This document shows positions 26,701-33,939 of a stretch of DNA of 64,000 bases, piece after piece. The DNA is from JAWPMT01 sp965215825 (lineage in GTDB: Bacteria; Bacteroidota; Bacteroidia; Cytophagales; Cyclobacteriaceae). The notes under the pieces were generated by a model that was not told where the DNA came from, did not search any database, and saw nothing but the letters and a program-made list of their open reading frames with translations. Position numbers and translations under genes: made by a program. The stretch lies in NCBI GenBank assembly GCA_965215825.1, contig CBDCEM010000003.1:1054001-1118000 (forward strand), given 5' to 3'. How positions within the stretch are numbered: position 1 is the first letter of the stretch; every line of letters begins with the position of its first letter.

Positions 26701-27037
26701 TAAGTAAGGTTCTTCCTATTAATAAACTATCTAAGCCTTTTGATATTTCTAGTTGTAATGCTTCCTCCAAATAAGCCTGACCGTCGCGGCTCTGATTAAG
26801 TAGAGCCTCACCAAGTGAAGTAAGCAATTGAACTCTAATTTCATCATCAATCTCTGTATCAATCAACGTTAGCGCACAGTTTTCGGCCTCCTGGTATTTA
26901 CCATCGAAAATTAGTTGTTCCACACTTCGGAGGGTGCATTCCTCCAATGAGTTAGCTTCAGTGGAGGATATCGCAAGGCAAATAGTTATGCATAGCCACG
27001 AATGTTTAAGGGTCATTGTGATATTGTTTCTCACCAT
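23780..27037 (-). CDS. Membrane-anchored periplasmic TPR-CHAT protease
   Basis: A 1085-residue protein. A signal peptide at about residues 8-29 is followed by some ten TPR repeats (to about residue 500), a helical linker, and a C-terminal CHAT domain with the caspase-like dyad His904 (VIHLAMHGSVD) and Cys951 (AVLSACDTGDG). A membrane helix at about 1056-1071, followed by RRK, anchors the C-terminus, so the TPR and protease parts face the periplasm. CHAT proteins are C80/C14-like cysteine proteases. Nearby are an ECF sigma/anti-sigma pair and two 50-residue paralogues, which are natural candidates for targets or partners. Alternative starts are at 27037 and 27016. Confidence 0.88.
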   Translation of the reverse strand: MVRNNITMTLKHSWLCITICLAISSTEANSLEECTLRSVEQLIFDGKYQEAENCALTLIDTEIDDEIRVQLLTSLGEALLNQSRDGQAYLEEALQLEISKGLDSLLIGRTLLILSKNAANLGRFDKGLSYNYQSIEIREKLLGPDHWELADNHNMLGYCHRLTSNYELALTNYEEANQIWESHKGELKASMGPTYDGLGIVTRVLSRPTESLEYLSHSLQLKKELLGTEIHPSISNTLQHIGRNYYDLHQYNQALDVFSKVLEIRRQTLGDSHVNVGVAYGLLGNCHAKLGNYDLAIDLYKRKISIFKEFLPSDYLLTPYTELADAYKNNGQSDAYLETLAKSEAVINASARFGGQYLVSNYLLRASYFQSIGEEVNRLMLLEQSSKLVDEKLPGLAAQRSRIDFHLGNYYLDHGAFEKAQQLFDHALKRKASFYGLASPVLYQNYLVLGDLHHEMGHFTTAVDYYQKSLELQFINKSIDSPTIPEVDNILVPLEGLVSISKMASSYFAIYQQDTTQLKVGIQSTEYYLAALRYLRFLRNSFQSDEAKIRISNLFSTVSSEALDITFSLYQKTKEQAWLQKAFWISEMRRSQVLVEAINEGQLKSLAKIPDTLLSKEIACYGELAYLRQKLGNADEEQTRVELEKRLFQKGQELDQLKTEIRLYYPEYHRVKYETSSLNIFEFQKSLKKREILLAYSISDHFIYRFQIGKEQALFDQVHKPDNWSELLQNHHQSITDYDFIVNQARKADHLYRQSARRLYELLIPEFSMPDKDDQLLTIVPHDSLHNVNFALLLTDKVEEPLNFRNYSYLLRKQSIRYAPSVSILLTYNRPFNNSGKGYIGFAASPGDNDQTTSSHQLAIPGAQKEIRAVGHLFKGKTLIGPMATEENFRKEASNFNVIHLAMHGSVDQRSPLNSRLHFSGEADSLNDGTLHLDEIYGIPLNAELAVLSACDTGDGKLSNGEGLMSMARAFNYAGCRSVLMSQWKVADEESVRLVIDFFGELKQGHTKSAALRAAQLNYLEEVAGNMRTHPFFWAGFRLMGDDSELTDEDQLMNEWLIVFLSLGLVLFMLFRRKTNGSFFGFCRE

Positions 27038-27288
27038 AAGACATGTGAACCACCAGGATTTCCCGGTTTTTTCAAGTCACCCTCAAAATACTTTTTTACT
27101 AGGTGATTTTATAAAAAATATGGGAAAATCAATCAAATGGATCGAAAGGGGAAATGACCTGATCAGGAGCTAGATTACATGGCTTACTGCCTGATCAAAA
27201 AAGGGTAGAAAAAGTACTGATCTCTTGTTAAAAGAGTGATGTCAGCAGTTTCGGCTTACTTGAGAAAGTTTAATCTAACGGGTGCGTA

Positions 27289-27444
27289 TTAACAGGATCG
27301 CTCAATAAAATTCCTGTTTTTGCTTCTAAAAGAAAGCCCCATCCAGGACAACAAGGATTTTTCTTTCAATTCATCAACTACTCTCTTGAAAAGCCCTTTA
27401 AAGGACAGCAAATTTGTTTGTTCTATATTCTTCTGGTTCTCCAT
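27289..27444 (-). CDS. Small protein, 51 residues, paralogue B
   Basis: An ATG at 27444 opens a 51-codon frame ending with TAA at 27289. It lies about 250 bp upstream of the CHAT-protease gene in the same direction. It aligns with the 50-residue frame at 23588-23740 over almost its whole length (shared EQT-LLS-KG--KR and SW-GLSFRSKNR), and most differences between the DNA copies in the matching codons are at synonymous positions. A longer frame to a GTG at 27510 is possible but does not match the paralogue. Unknown function; basic C-terminus; no signal peptide. Confidence 0.68.
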   Translation of the reverse strand: MENQKNIEQTNLLSFKGLFKRVVDELKEKSLLSWMGLSFRSKNRNFIERSC

Positions 27445-27647
27445 CGCTGTAACAAAATCTGGTTGAGATAAATGCTGTTGCAAATATCGATCATCGCTAT
27501 TAAAACACACATAGGAGGATTTAAGTTTTTTTGATTCTATTTCTTTTAAGAGAAGACATGAATTTTATTATAGTTGTGTAGAGAGAAAAAGCCAATACAT
27601 TATCTTTTCATGAAAGGCTGTAAATTAACTGTTGAAAACCACACTTG

Positions 27648-29267
27648 ATGAAGACTGTTTTTGCCTGTTTTTGCTTCATTCCTTTTTTTCTAAACGCCCA
27701 GATTCCTGCAATAGATGATTCATTAAAGAAACTCGGTAATGGAGTTGAAGCGATAGATTGGCTCAATGATACGCTGAAAGCTTTCCCTAGGGCGGATTTG
27801 GTGGCCTTGGAATACTATGCCAGGCATGCGATCAACTTATCTCAGCAAATTGACTATAAGAAAGGTGAAGCTCAGGGTTACGGTTATTTAGGTGTCTCCT
27901 ATTGGGGACGTGATCGACATCAGGAAGCTATGGAGCAATACCTGGAGGCCTTGCGACTTTTTCAGGAGATCGGTGATCGTGGAAGAGAAGCGAGAATTTT
28001 GGTCAATATTGGCAATACATATGATGAATTGGGGCAGACGGATAAAGCGATGGAATATGTACAGCAAGCCATTGCCATACTGGAGGAAATTGATGATCAA
28101 AAACGGATGTCCCAGGCACAATTGAATCTTGGTGTGATCTTTTTCTATCAGGAAGCCTACGATTCCTCTCTTTACTACTTCGAGGAAGTGATGAAGTATC
28201 GCGTGCAACAAAAGGATACTGCTGGAATTGCATTGCTTAATTTGAATATTGCTAATGTTTTTGAATTCAAAAAAGATATTGTCACCGCCGCTGAATACTA
28301 TCACGAGGCCCTTCGACTTGTCAAGCCTGATGACTTATTACGTGCGAATATTTATTTAGGACTTGGCAATGCCTATTTATTGACCGGGAGAGATGTGGTT
28401 GGTCTGAACTATCTGGACTCTGGGATGAACATGGCCGTACAGACGGAGCAAGCATATATGCAGCAGGTCGCTCTCTCTTATTATAAGGAGCACTACCTGC
28501 GTCAAAGTCAATTTGAAAAAGCATTCGAATACCTGGAAAAAGAGTACAAATTGGATGATCAGATTAGAGGGGACAAGGTTCAGGAACAGGTCGAGGTACT
28601 TACTTTGAAATATGAGGACGAAAAGAAAGCTAAGCAACTTGCAGCGCTGGAAGCGGAGAAGGCACAACAAAAACTATTTCTGGTGCTTACTCTGTTCGGT
28701 GTGTTCTTACTGATCTCCATTGCAATCTTTATCGTTTTGACCCTGAGAAACAGGGAACGGCAGGCGAAGAAACAAGCCCAGCATCTGAAAGAGAAGCTAG
28801 ATCAAAAGAGCAAAGAATTGGCATCTTATGCATTAAATTTTATTCAGAAGAATGAGCTACTGGGTGAGCTTACTGAAAAAGTAAATGAACTTAAAGATAT
28901 CTCCAATGATAAAATGCACCGGGGATTGAACCAACTCAATAATATCATTGGTGGCAGCATGCGAATTGATCAGGATTGGGAAACCTTTCGTTTGATGTTT
29001 GAAGAGGTTCATGGTGGATTCCTTATGAGATTAAAAGAGGAATATACGGAATTGAGTAATGCTGATTTGAAACTTTGCGCGCTGCTTAGGCTCAATATGA
29101 ATTTGAAAGAATCTTCGAGAATTTTGGGAATTAGTGCGGACAGTGTGAAGACAGCCAGAAGCCGATTAAGAAAAAAACTGGGATTGAAAACGGAAGAAAA
29201 CCTATTCGATTTTCTAATTAAATTTGACAATAGATCCAAATCTCTAGAATTGCTGCATTATAACTAA
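27648..29267 (+). CDS. Membrane-spanning TPR sensor with cytoplasmic HTH (LuxR-like)
   Basis: A 539-residue one-component regulator. A signal peptide (to about residue 18) is followed by periplasmic TPR repeats (about 50-300), a coiled-coil, a membrane helix (about 343-366), a second coiled-coil in the cytoplasm, and a C-terminal helix-turn-helix (SRILGISADSVKTARSRLRK, about 490-509). This Bacteroidota architecture couples a periplasmic signal directly to DNA binding. I use the ATG at 27648; a TTG lies one codon upstream. It is divergent from the CHAT/small-protein genes and may regulate them. Confidence 0.83.
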   Translation: MKTVFACFCFIPFFLNAQIPAIDDSLKKLGNGVEAIDWLNDTLKAFPRADLVALEYYARHAINLSQQIDYKKGEAQGYGYLGVSYWGRDRHQEAMEQYLEALRLFQEIGDRGREARILVNIGNTYDELGQTDKAMEYVQQAIAILEEIDDQKRMSQAQLNLGVIFFYQEAYDSSLYYFEEVMKYRVQQKDTAGIALLNLNIANVFEFKKDIVTAAEYYHEALRLVKPDDLLRANIYLGLGNAYLLTGRDVVGLNYLDSGMNMAVQTEQAYMQQVALSYYKEHYLRQSQFEKAFEYLEKEYKLDDQIRGDKVQEQVEVLTLKYEDEKKAKQLAALEAEKAQQKLFLVLTLFGVFLLISIAIFIVLTLRNRERQAKKQAQHLKEKLDQKSKELASYALNFIQKNELLGELTEKVNELKDISNDKMHRGLNQLNNIIGGSMRIDQDWETFRLMFEEVHGGFLMRLKEEYTELSNADLKLCALLRLNMNLKESSRILGISADSVKTARSRLRKKLGLKTEENLFDFLIKFDNRSKSLELLHYN

Positions 29268-29305
29268 TTTTCATAAGTATCTGATTATTAGGTATTTGCT
29301 ACTTG

Positions 29306-29327
29306 TTGTACACCTCTTGTACACCTA
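29306..29327. repeat. Tandem 11-bp repeat
   Basis: Two adjacent copies, TTGTACACCTC and TTGTACACCTA, lie in the spacer 100 bp before the GNAT-like gene. The repeat contains the half-palindrome TGTACA. It could be a binding site for a regulator on this promoter, but two copies alone are weak support. Confidence 0.35.
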
Positions 29328-29390
29328 TATTCATACCCTTGTTTACATCCAGTCCACCTGGTGTTGTCGTAAGAATGTTCACGTCAAAAA

Positions 29391-29398
29391 TAGTTTTG
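29391..29398 (+). promoter_or_regulatory. Bacteroidota -7 promoter box
   Basis: TAGTTTTG matches the Bacteroidota primary-sigma -7 consensus TAnnTTTG exactly. It would place a transcript start near 29405, about 24 bp before the GNAT-like ATG. No perfect TTTG is found at the -33 position, so this rests on the -7 box and its spacing. Confidence 0.4.
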
Positions 29399-29428
29399 CT
29401 CCAACGCAAACAGAATTGAACACCGCTT

Positions 29429-30007
29429 ATGAACAAATCATTCACACTTGGAGTCTCTGCTGCCAGAATGCAGCGATTCCGCATGGCAATGGACGCTTGC
29501 GAAAATGTAGCCAATCATTTAGCAAGTAAGTTGTCAACACTTAAACCAGGACTTATTATCAGAGGAGTCACGGCAAAGGATAATGGCTCCATTGCTCATT
29601 TTCTAAATCACATCTTTCTATACAAAGGTCACCTTGCTTCCGAAGCTCTACAAAGCGATCAGGAGTATCGGGATATATTCAAGTCCTACAAGGACAGAAA
29701 ATCCTTCTTTGGGGTAATGGTCAATGACAAAGAAATTGTGGGAACCATTGGCATCAAACCCTTCTCCGATGAAGGGGCTTGTGAACTCAAGAAATTTCAT
29801 TTGTGCCAGGAGTACACTTCCCATGAGTATGCGAATAAGGTACTTGAGTATGCCATTGAAAAGGCCAGAGGTATGAATTATGAAAAATGTGTGATTCGGA
29901 TACTTCCAGGAGAGCCTGAATTACAAAATTTCCTACTTATCAACGGCTTCAACCCAAGTTGTGGAGATATGAAAAATTCTGGAAATTATTTATGCCGTAC
30001 GTTTTAA
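29429..30007 (+). CDS. GNAT-family N-acetyltransferase-like protein
   Basis: A 192-residue protein whose central part looks like a GNAT acetyltransferase: IIRGVTAKDNGSIAHFLNHIF as the first strand and helix, FFGVMVNDKEIVGTIGIKPF as the beta4-like core, and CELKKFHLCQEYTSHEYANKVLEYAIEKA as the acetyl-CoA-binding helix region, although the classic Q/RxxGxG/A loop is eroded. The first 50 residues are an extra N-terminal helical segment. The acceptor is unknown. Confidence 0.65.
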   Translation: MNKSFTLGVSAARMQRFRMAMDACENVANHLASKLSTLKPGLIIRGVTAKDNGSIAHFLNHIFLYKGHLASEALQSDQEYRDIFKSYKDRKSFFGVMVNDKEIVGTIGIKPFSDEGACELKKFHLCQEYTSHEYANKVLEYAIEKARGMNYEKCVIRILPGEPELQNFLLINGFNPSCGDMKNSGNYLCRTF

Positions 30008-30224
30008 TTCTAGCGTAAACCTGAGCGTGTTGCCGGGCTCGATTGCCTCCAACAGAGATTAGTATTTTTTTGATGCCTTCATGGACGATGAGCACAATTA
30101 AGAACCAAGGGTTTATTGATCTCAGAAGGCAAAAAAGAGTCCGGTGACGCTTTGGGTTTTTGAATAACGACACTTAACCAGCTATCCAGGGGTGTTTCCG
30201 TTGTTGGTTACACCCTTTTTACAC

Positions 30225-30893
30225 TTAGGGATTAGTTACTACTTTGATACCTTCTCTACAGTACTTTTTCATATAAGAAGAGGCATTGTTATTGCCGAGT
30301 GTGGAGGCTTCCGTGAAGTCAGAGCAAGCTTCGTCATATCGCTCCATGAATCCCAGTGCGATACCACGATTGATCAGAGCGCTGCTATGCTTTGGATTAG
30401 ACTGCAAAATTCCGGCAAAAATGTCATGAGCTGCCGAATAATCCTCAAGCTTGATGTAATTGACGCCCATATGGAATTGGACATTCGCATCAGAAACTTT
30501 CAGAAAGGAACTCGGGTTTTTCTCGATAGCCAACGTCATGTATTCGTTGGATTTGGTAAAATCTTCCAGGTCATGATAAATAATACCCAAATAGTAAAAG
30601 TAATTGGATTGAGTATTATCCAGATTGATTGCACGGTTCAGGTCATTAATAGCCGAATGTCGTTTCCCCAAATGATAATGAGCCAGTCCACGCGCATAAT
30701 GATATTCTGAGTTTTGCCGATTGATCGCCAGAGCCTTATTAAACTCAACTTTCGCCTCAGCATATTTTTCAGCTTTCAATAGCAACGAACCCGCCTGGTA
30801 AAATTGAGTTGCTTCAGGAGTGCCCATGTTATCCTGTGCGTTGAGATTGATTAAAGAGTATAACAGAAACGCAATCGAAAGTTTGATCTTCAT
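30225..30893 (-). CDS. Secreted TPR-repeat protein
   Basis: A 222-residue protein with a signal peptide (MKIKLSIAFLLYSLINLNAQ) and about five TPR units, for example AEKYAEAKVEFNKALAINRQ and LGKRHSAINDLNRAINLDNT. There is no catalytic domain, so it probably serves as a periplasmic scaffold. The ATG at 30893 is preferred because the frame upstream to 30923 would place ten polar residues before the signal peptide. It is separated by 93 bp from the RqcH-like gene upstream. The 217-bp gap beyond its stop contains no gene I can support. Confidence 0.78.
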   Translation of the reverse strand: MKIKLSIAFLLYSLINLNAQDNMGTPEATQFYQAGSLLLKAEKYAEAKVEFNKALAINRQNSEYHYARGLAHYHLGKRHSAINDLNRAINLDNTQSNYFYYLGIIYHDLEDFTKSNEYMTLAIEKNPSSFLKVSDANVQFHMGVNYIKLEDYSAAHDIFAGILQSNPKHSSALINRGIALGFMERYDEACSDFTEASTLGNNNASSYMKKYCREGIKVVTNP

Positions 30894-30985
30894 GAAATAG
30901 CTATGGTTGAAACCAAATATCATTTCAAAAAGAAGGTTGAGGCAATGGTTTTGAATGAAAGTGAATAAATGAAGGGTGAAAGGGA

Positions 30986-32500
30986 TTATAGTTCCTGAGA
31001 AGGCCTTACCATGATCACTTGTTCACGATCTACTACCACGGCTCCTGGAGGGTCTCCTTTTCGCTTCCTTACATACTTTTTTGGCGTATATATGACTGGA
31101 CACAGAGAGTCACTTTTTCTTTTAGAGTGATAGGCAGCCAAAGCGGCAGCTTTTTCGAGGACTGGAGTAGGGATGGTTTTATTACCTGCATTTTTGATGA
31201 CCACATGAGACCCTGAGACGTCTTTTGCATGCAACCATGTGTCATCTTTTCGAGCGTGCTTTAGAGTTAACTCATCATTAGATTTGGAATTTTTACCTAT
31301 GCGAATCTGAAATCCCATAAAGGTAATTTCCCGATAGGGCAAATGGACATCTGTGTCTGACCCCTTTGAGGTATCAAGCTTTTTGCTTCGAATGAATTGA
31401 TTCAAGGAGCGGAAATGGTCGATCTTTTCCAATTCTTCCAATTCCCCCATTATGATCAGCAATTCCTCTTCTTTGGTTGTGATGCTCTCTTCTGTTTTTT
31501 GAAATTCGATCTTTTGGTTTTTCGCCTTCCGATATAGATTTTCAGCATAGATCTGAGGTTTTTGGCCCCGTTTGATCTTGATTTCTATGGGTTGATTGGT
31601 ATAAAAGTCTTCTAAAACTACCTTTTCCAGGCCTGGCTGGAATTGGTGCAGATTGGCCATGACGATGTTCGCTACTTCCTCAAAACTTCGTCGGGTTTTG
31701 ATCTTTTCAAGATGTAGCGCATAACTCTGAATAACCTTTTCAATTTTAGACTGACGTTTGCGTAGAAGGCCTTCTATAGATTGCTTCTTTTGAATGAATA
31801 AGAAGTCTCGTACAAAAGCAAGATAGAGTTCCTGGCAAATGGTGATAGGGTTATCACTTTGGAAATCAGGTTGGTCCGGGGGAATTAGACTTATTTCAGG
31901 TTTTCCAGAAGCTGTTTTATGTAGGTAGAAGGTTTCCGCCGCCAAAAGTTCATTTGTCCGATGTAATACTGCTGTGTCTGAGGCTGATATGGGAAACCCT
32001 TTGCCTAACAACATCCGTAACAGATTGATATCCTCCGCCTGTGGATCTTGTATTGAAATATTCCGCGAAAGCGTCAAACTATCCGTTTGTTGGTCATTCA
32101 CCAGGACTTTTCGAAATGTTTTCGTGGCTTCATTATTTTTCAATAACAAAATATTGCTTCGACGCCCATGTAGTTTGAATATTAACCGTGATCCGTCAGA
32201 TAAATCAAAATAAAAACTTCTGTCCCAGTCGATTTGATGAACTGCTGTGAGGGTCTTTCCAATGATCTCAGGAAAAAGGTCGATACTATTTTTTCTTGCA
32301 CGTTTGAAGTCTTTCGGAAAGTCTATGAGACTTACCTGTGGATCAAAATTGCATTTGATGTAGAATTCGTCTTGTCCAAGAACCAATCCGAAGATCAACT
32401 CGTCCTTATTTTGACTGAAGCAAGTTGCAAATTCCCATTGGAGGAGTTTTTGCTCCAATGCGTGCGACAGTTTTCGAATAAAATAATAGCTATGGAACAT
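30986..32500 (-). CDS. RqcH/NFACT ribosome-associated quality-control factor
   Basis: A 504-residue NFACT protein. The N-terminal NFACT-N domain carries an Asp-Arg pair at 93-94 (QIDWDRSFYF), equivalent in position to the residues needed for alanine-tail synthesis in RqcH. A long coiled-coil occupies about 230-360, and the C-terminal NFACT-R domain contains ARKDDTWLHAKDVSGSHVVI. RqcH binds stalled 50S-peptidyl-tRNA and adds C-terminal alanines that mark the chain for degradation. It is the last gene of the kinase-receiver-orphan-hydrolase operon. Length is slightly below the usual 550-580 residues. Confidence 0.88.
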   Translation of the reverse strand: MFHSYYFIRKLSHALEQKLLQWEFATCFSQNKDELIFGLVLGQDEFYIKCNFDPQVSLIDFPKDFKRARKNSIDLFPEIIGKTLTAVHQIDWDRSFYFDLSDGSRLIFKLHGRRSNILLLKNNEATKTFRKVLVNDQQTDSLTLSRNISIQDPQAEDINLLRMLLGKGFPISASDTAVLHRTNELLAAETFYLHKTASGKPEISLIPPDQPDFQSDNPITICQELYLAFVRDFLFIQKKQSIEGLLRKRQSKIEKVIQSYALHLEKIKTRRSFEEVANIVMANLHQFQPGLEKVVLEDFYTNQPIEIKIKRGQKPQIYAENLYRKAKNQKIEFQKTEESITTKEEELLIIMGELEELEKIDHFRSLNQFIRSKKLDTSKGSDTDVHLPYREITFMGFQIRIGKNSKSNDELTLKHARKDDTWLHAKDVSGSHVVIKNAGNKTIPTPVLEKAAALAAYHSKRKSDSLCPVIYTPKKYVRKRKGDPPGAVVVDREQVIMVRPSQEL

Positions 32501-32521
32501 AGAAGATAAGGCAAAGAGGAA

Positions 32522-33283
32522 TTACAACTCCAATTTGAGTCCATCCCAGGCCAACTCCATACCTTCCGGGAGCTCTGAATTTATTTCTTTATGAAGGCCA
32601 AGCCTGTGACTGATGTGTGTAAAGTATGTTTTTTCTGCACCTATTTCTGTAGCTACATCCACGGCTTCCTGCAAGGTGTAATGACTGATGTGCTCGGATT
32701 TTTGCAAGGCATTCAGCACCAAAACCTTGCTTCCCCTGATTTTTTCAATTTCCTCAGGACTGATATAATTGGTATCTGTGATATAGGAAAAGTCACCAAA
32801 CCGGAAACCAAAAACGGGTAATTTATGGTGCATCACCTCAATAGGAGTCACCTGTATCCCGGCTACTTCGAATGTTTTATTTTCAATAGTTATAGGTTCA
32901 ATCATTGGAACACCTGGATACTTGATCTCGGCAAAAGCATAGGCAAACTCCTTTTTGATTTGTTCGAGTACTGTTTCTCTGCCATAAATAGGCATGTCCG
33001 CCTGTTGTGCGAAATTGAAACTCCTCACATCATCAAGTCCCGCCGTATGATCCTTATGTTCATGGGTAAATAGAACGGCATCAAGCCTTCTGATTCGTTC
33101 TCGTAACATCTGCTGTCGAAAATCCGGCCCCGTATCTACAACGATACTGGAGTCGCCGGCTTGTACGTGAACTGAACTTCGCAGCCTATTATCACGAAAA
33201 TCTAACGACGTACATACGTCACATGTACATGTAATCACAGGTACACCCTGTGACGTTCCGGATCCAAGAAATGTTATCTTCAA
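32522..33283 (-). CDS. MBL-fold metallo-hydrolase (PhnP/cyclic phosphodiesterase-like)
   Basis: A 253-residue metallo-beta-lactamase-fold protein with the FLGSGTSQGVP opening and the CTCDVC cysteine cluster of PhnP-like phosphoribosyl cyclic phosphodiesterases, the metal site HEHKDHTAG and a late HISHRLG. It overlaps the upstream 91-residue gene by four bases and ends 21 bp before the RqcH-like gene, so all belong to one transcript. The substrate is likely a cyclic or phosphodiester compound. Confidence 0.85.
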   Translation of the reverse strand: MKITFLGSGTSQGVPVITCTCDVCTSLDFRDNRLRSSVHVQAGDSSIVVDTGPDFRQQMLRERIRRLDAVLFTHEHKDHTAGLDDVRSFNFAQQADMPIYGRETVLEQIKKEFAYAFAEIKYPGVPMIEPITIENKTFEVAGIQVTPIEVMHHKLPVFGFRFGDFSYITDTNYISPEEIEKIRGSKVLVLNALQKSEHISHYTLQEAVDVATEIGAEKTYFTHISHRLGLHKEINSELPEGMELAWDGLKLEL

Positions 33284-33555
33284 AGTTGAAGTTCAGTTTG
33301 AGAGATTTCGTTGTAAAGCTTCCTGTTTTTCTCGCTAAGTCCCGAAATGTCCACTTCAATGGATTTCAGAATTTCAATGAGGCTGTTGATTTTTCCTTCT
33401 ATGGAAAAATACTTATTGACCACTGCTACTTTTTTGTCTTTAATGATGCAGTAACCAGACTGGAACCTGCCTTTTTCGTAACGGAGGACATAATCCGTTT
33501 CGGAAAAGAGATCTTCTAATTTATTGAGAAAATGATTGGTAAACTTTATTGTCAT
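33280..33555 (-). CDS. Small conserved protein, 91 residues, unknown function
   Basis: A 91-residue soluble protein opening with TIKFTNHFLNKLEDLFSETD and containing FQSGYCIIKDKKVAVVNKYF. No family motif is visible. It overlaps the CheY-like gene by one base and the metallo-hydrolase by four bases, so it is translated from the operon that starts with the hybrid kinase. The tight packing argues for a functional link to one of its neighbours. Confidence 0.7.
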   Translation of the reverse strand: MTIKFTNHFLNKLEDLFSETDYVLRYEKGRFQSGYCIIKDKKVAVVNKYFSIEGKINSLIEILKSIEVDISGLSEKNRKLYNEISQTELQL

Positions 33556-33929
33556 TATTCCTCTATATAGGACTTTACCAACTCCACCATATTATCGTAA
33601 TTCAATGGCTTGGGTAAATAGTCGTTGATGCCTACTTCCTTGAAATCTTCCATGGAATAATTCTTTGCGTTTCCCGTGATCGCAATAATGGGAATGTCTT
33701 TATTGCCTCCAGGGTCGTTTGTCCGAATTTCTTTGGCGCAAGTCATGCCATCCATTACAGGCATATGTATGTCGAGCAGAACCAGGTCGTAGACGGATGC
33801 ACCGAGCTTCGCCAGTACTTGCGCTCCATTTTTCACGGAAGTGATTTCATAATTTTGAATCGTCAGAATCCGCTTGGTGAGGTTCTGGATCACCGAACTG
33901 TCTTCGGCCACAAGTATTTTTTTGCCCAT
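33555..33929 (-). CDS. CheY-like single-domain response regulator
   Basis: A 124-residue receiver domain with the acidic pocket AED, phospho-acceptor Asp53 in VLLDIHMPVMDG, the Thr of IAITGNA and the Lys of YLPKPLN. It has no output domain, so it acts as a phosphorelay carrier or protein-binding switch. I use the ATG at 33929, which lies after the kinase stop; an upstream TTG at 33947 would overlap the kinase gene. It follows the hybrid histidine kinase by 10 bp and is its likely partner. Confidence 0.9.
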   Translation of the reverse strand: MGKKILVAEDSSVIQNLTKRILTIQNYEITSVKNGAQVLAKLGASVYDLVLLDIHMPVMDGMTCAKEIRTNDPGGNKDIPIIAITGNAKNYSMEDFKEVGINDYLPKPLNYDNMVELVKSYIEE

Positions 33930-33939
33930 TTTCCAGGTT

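Noticed and set aside
23780..27037. CHAT protein as part of a Craspase (type III-E CRISPR) system
   Set aside because: There is no Cas7-11 or other cas gene or array in the window, and the protein has a signal peptide and a membrane anchor, so it is periplasmic.
30192..30710. Open 172-codon plus-strand frame opposite the secreted TPR protein
   Set aside because: Antisense to a gene with clear TPR repeats and signal peptide; no motif of its own.
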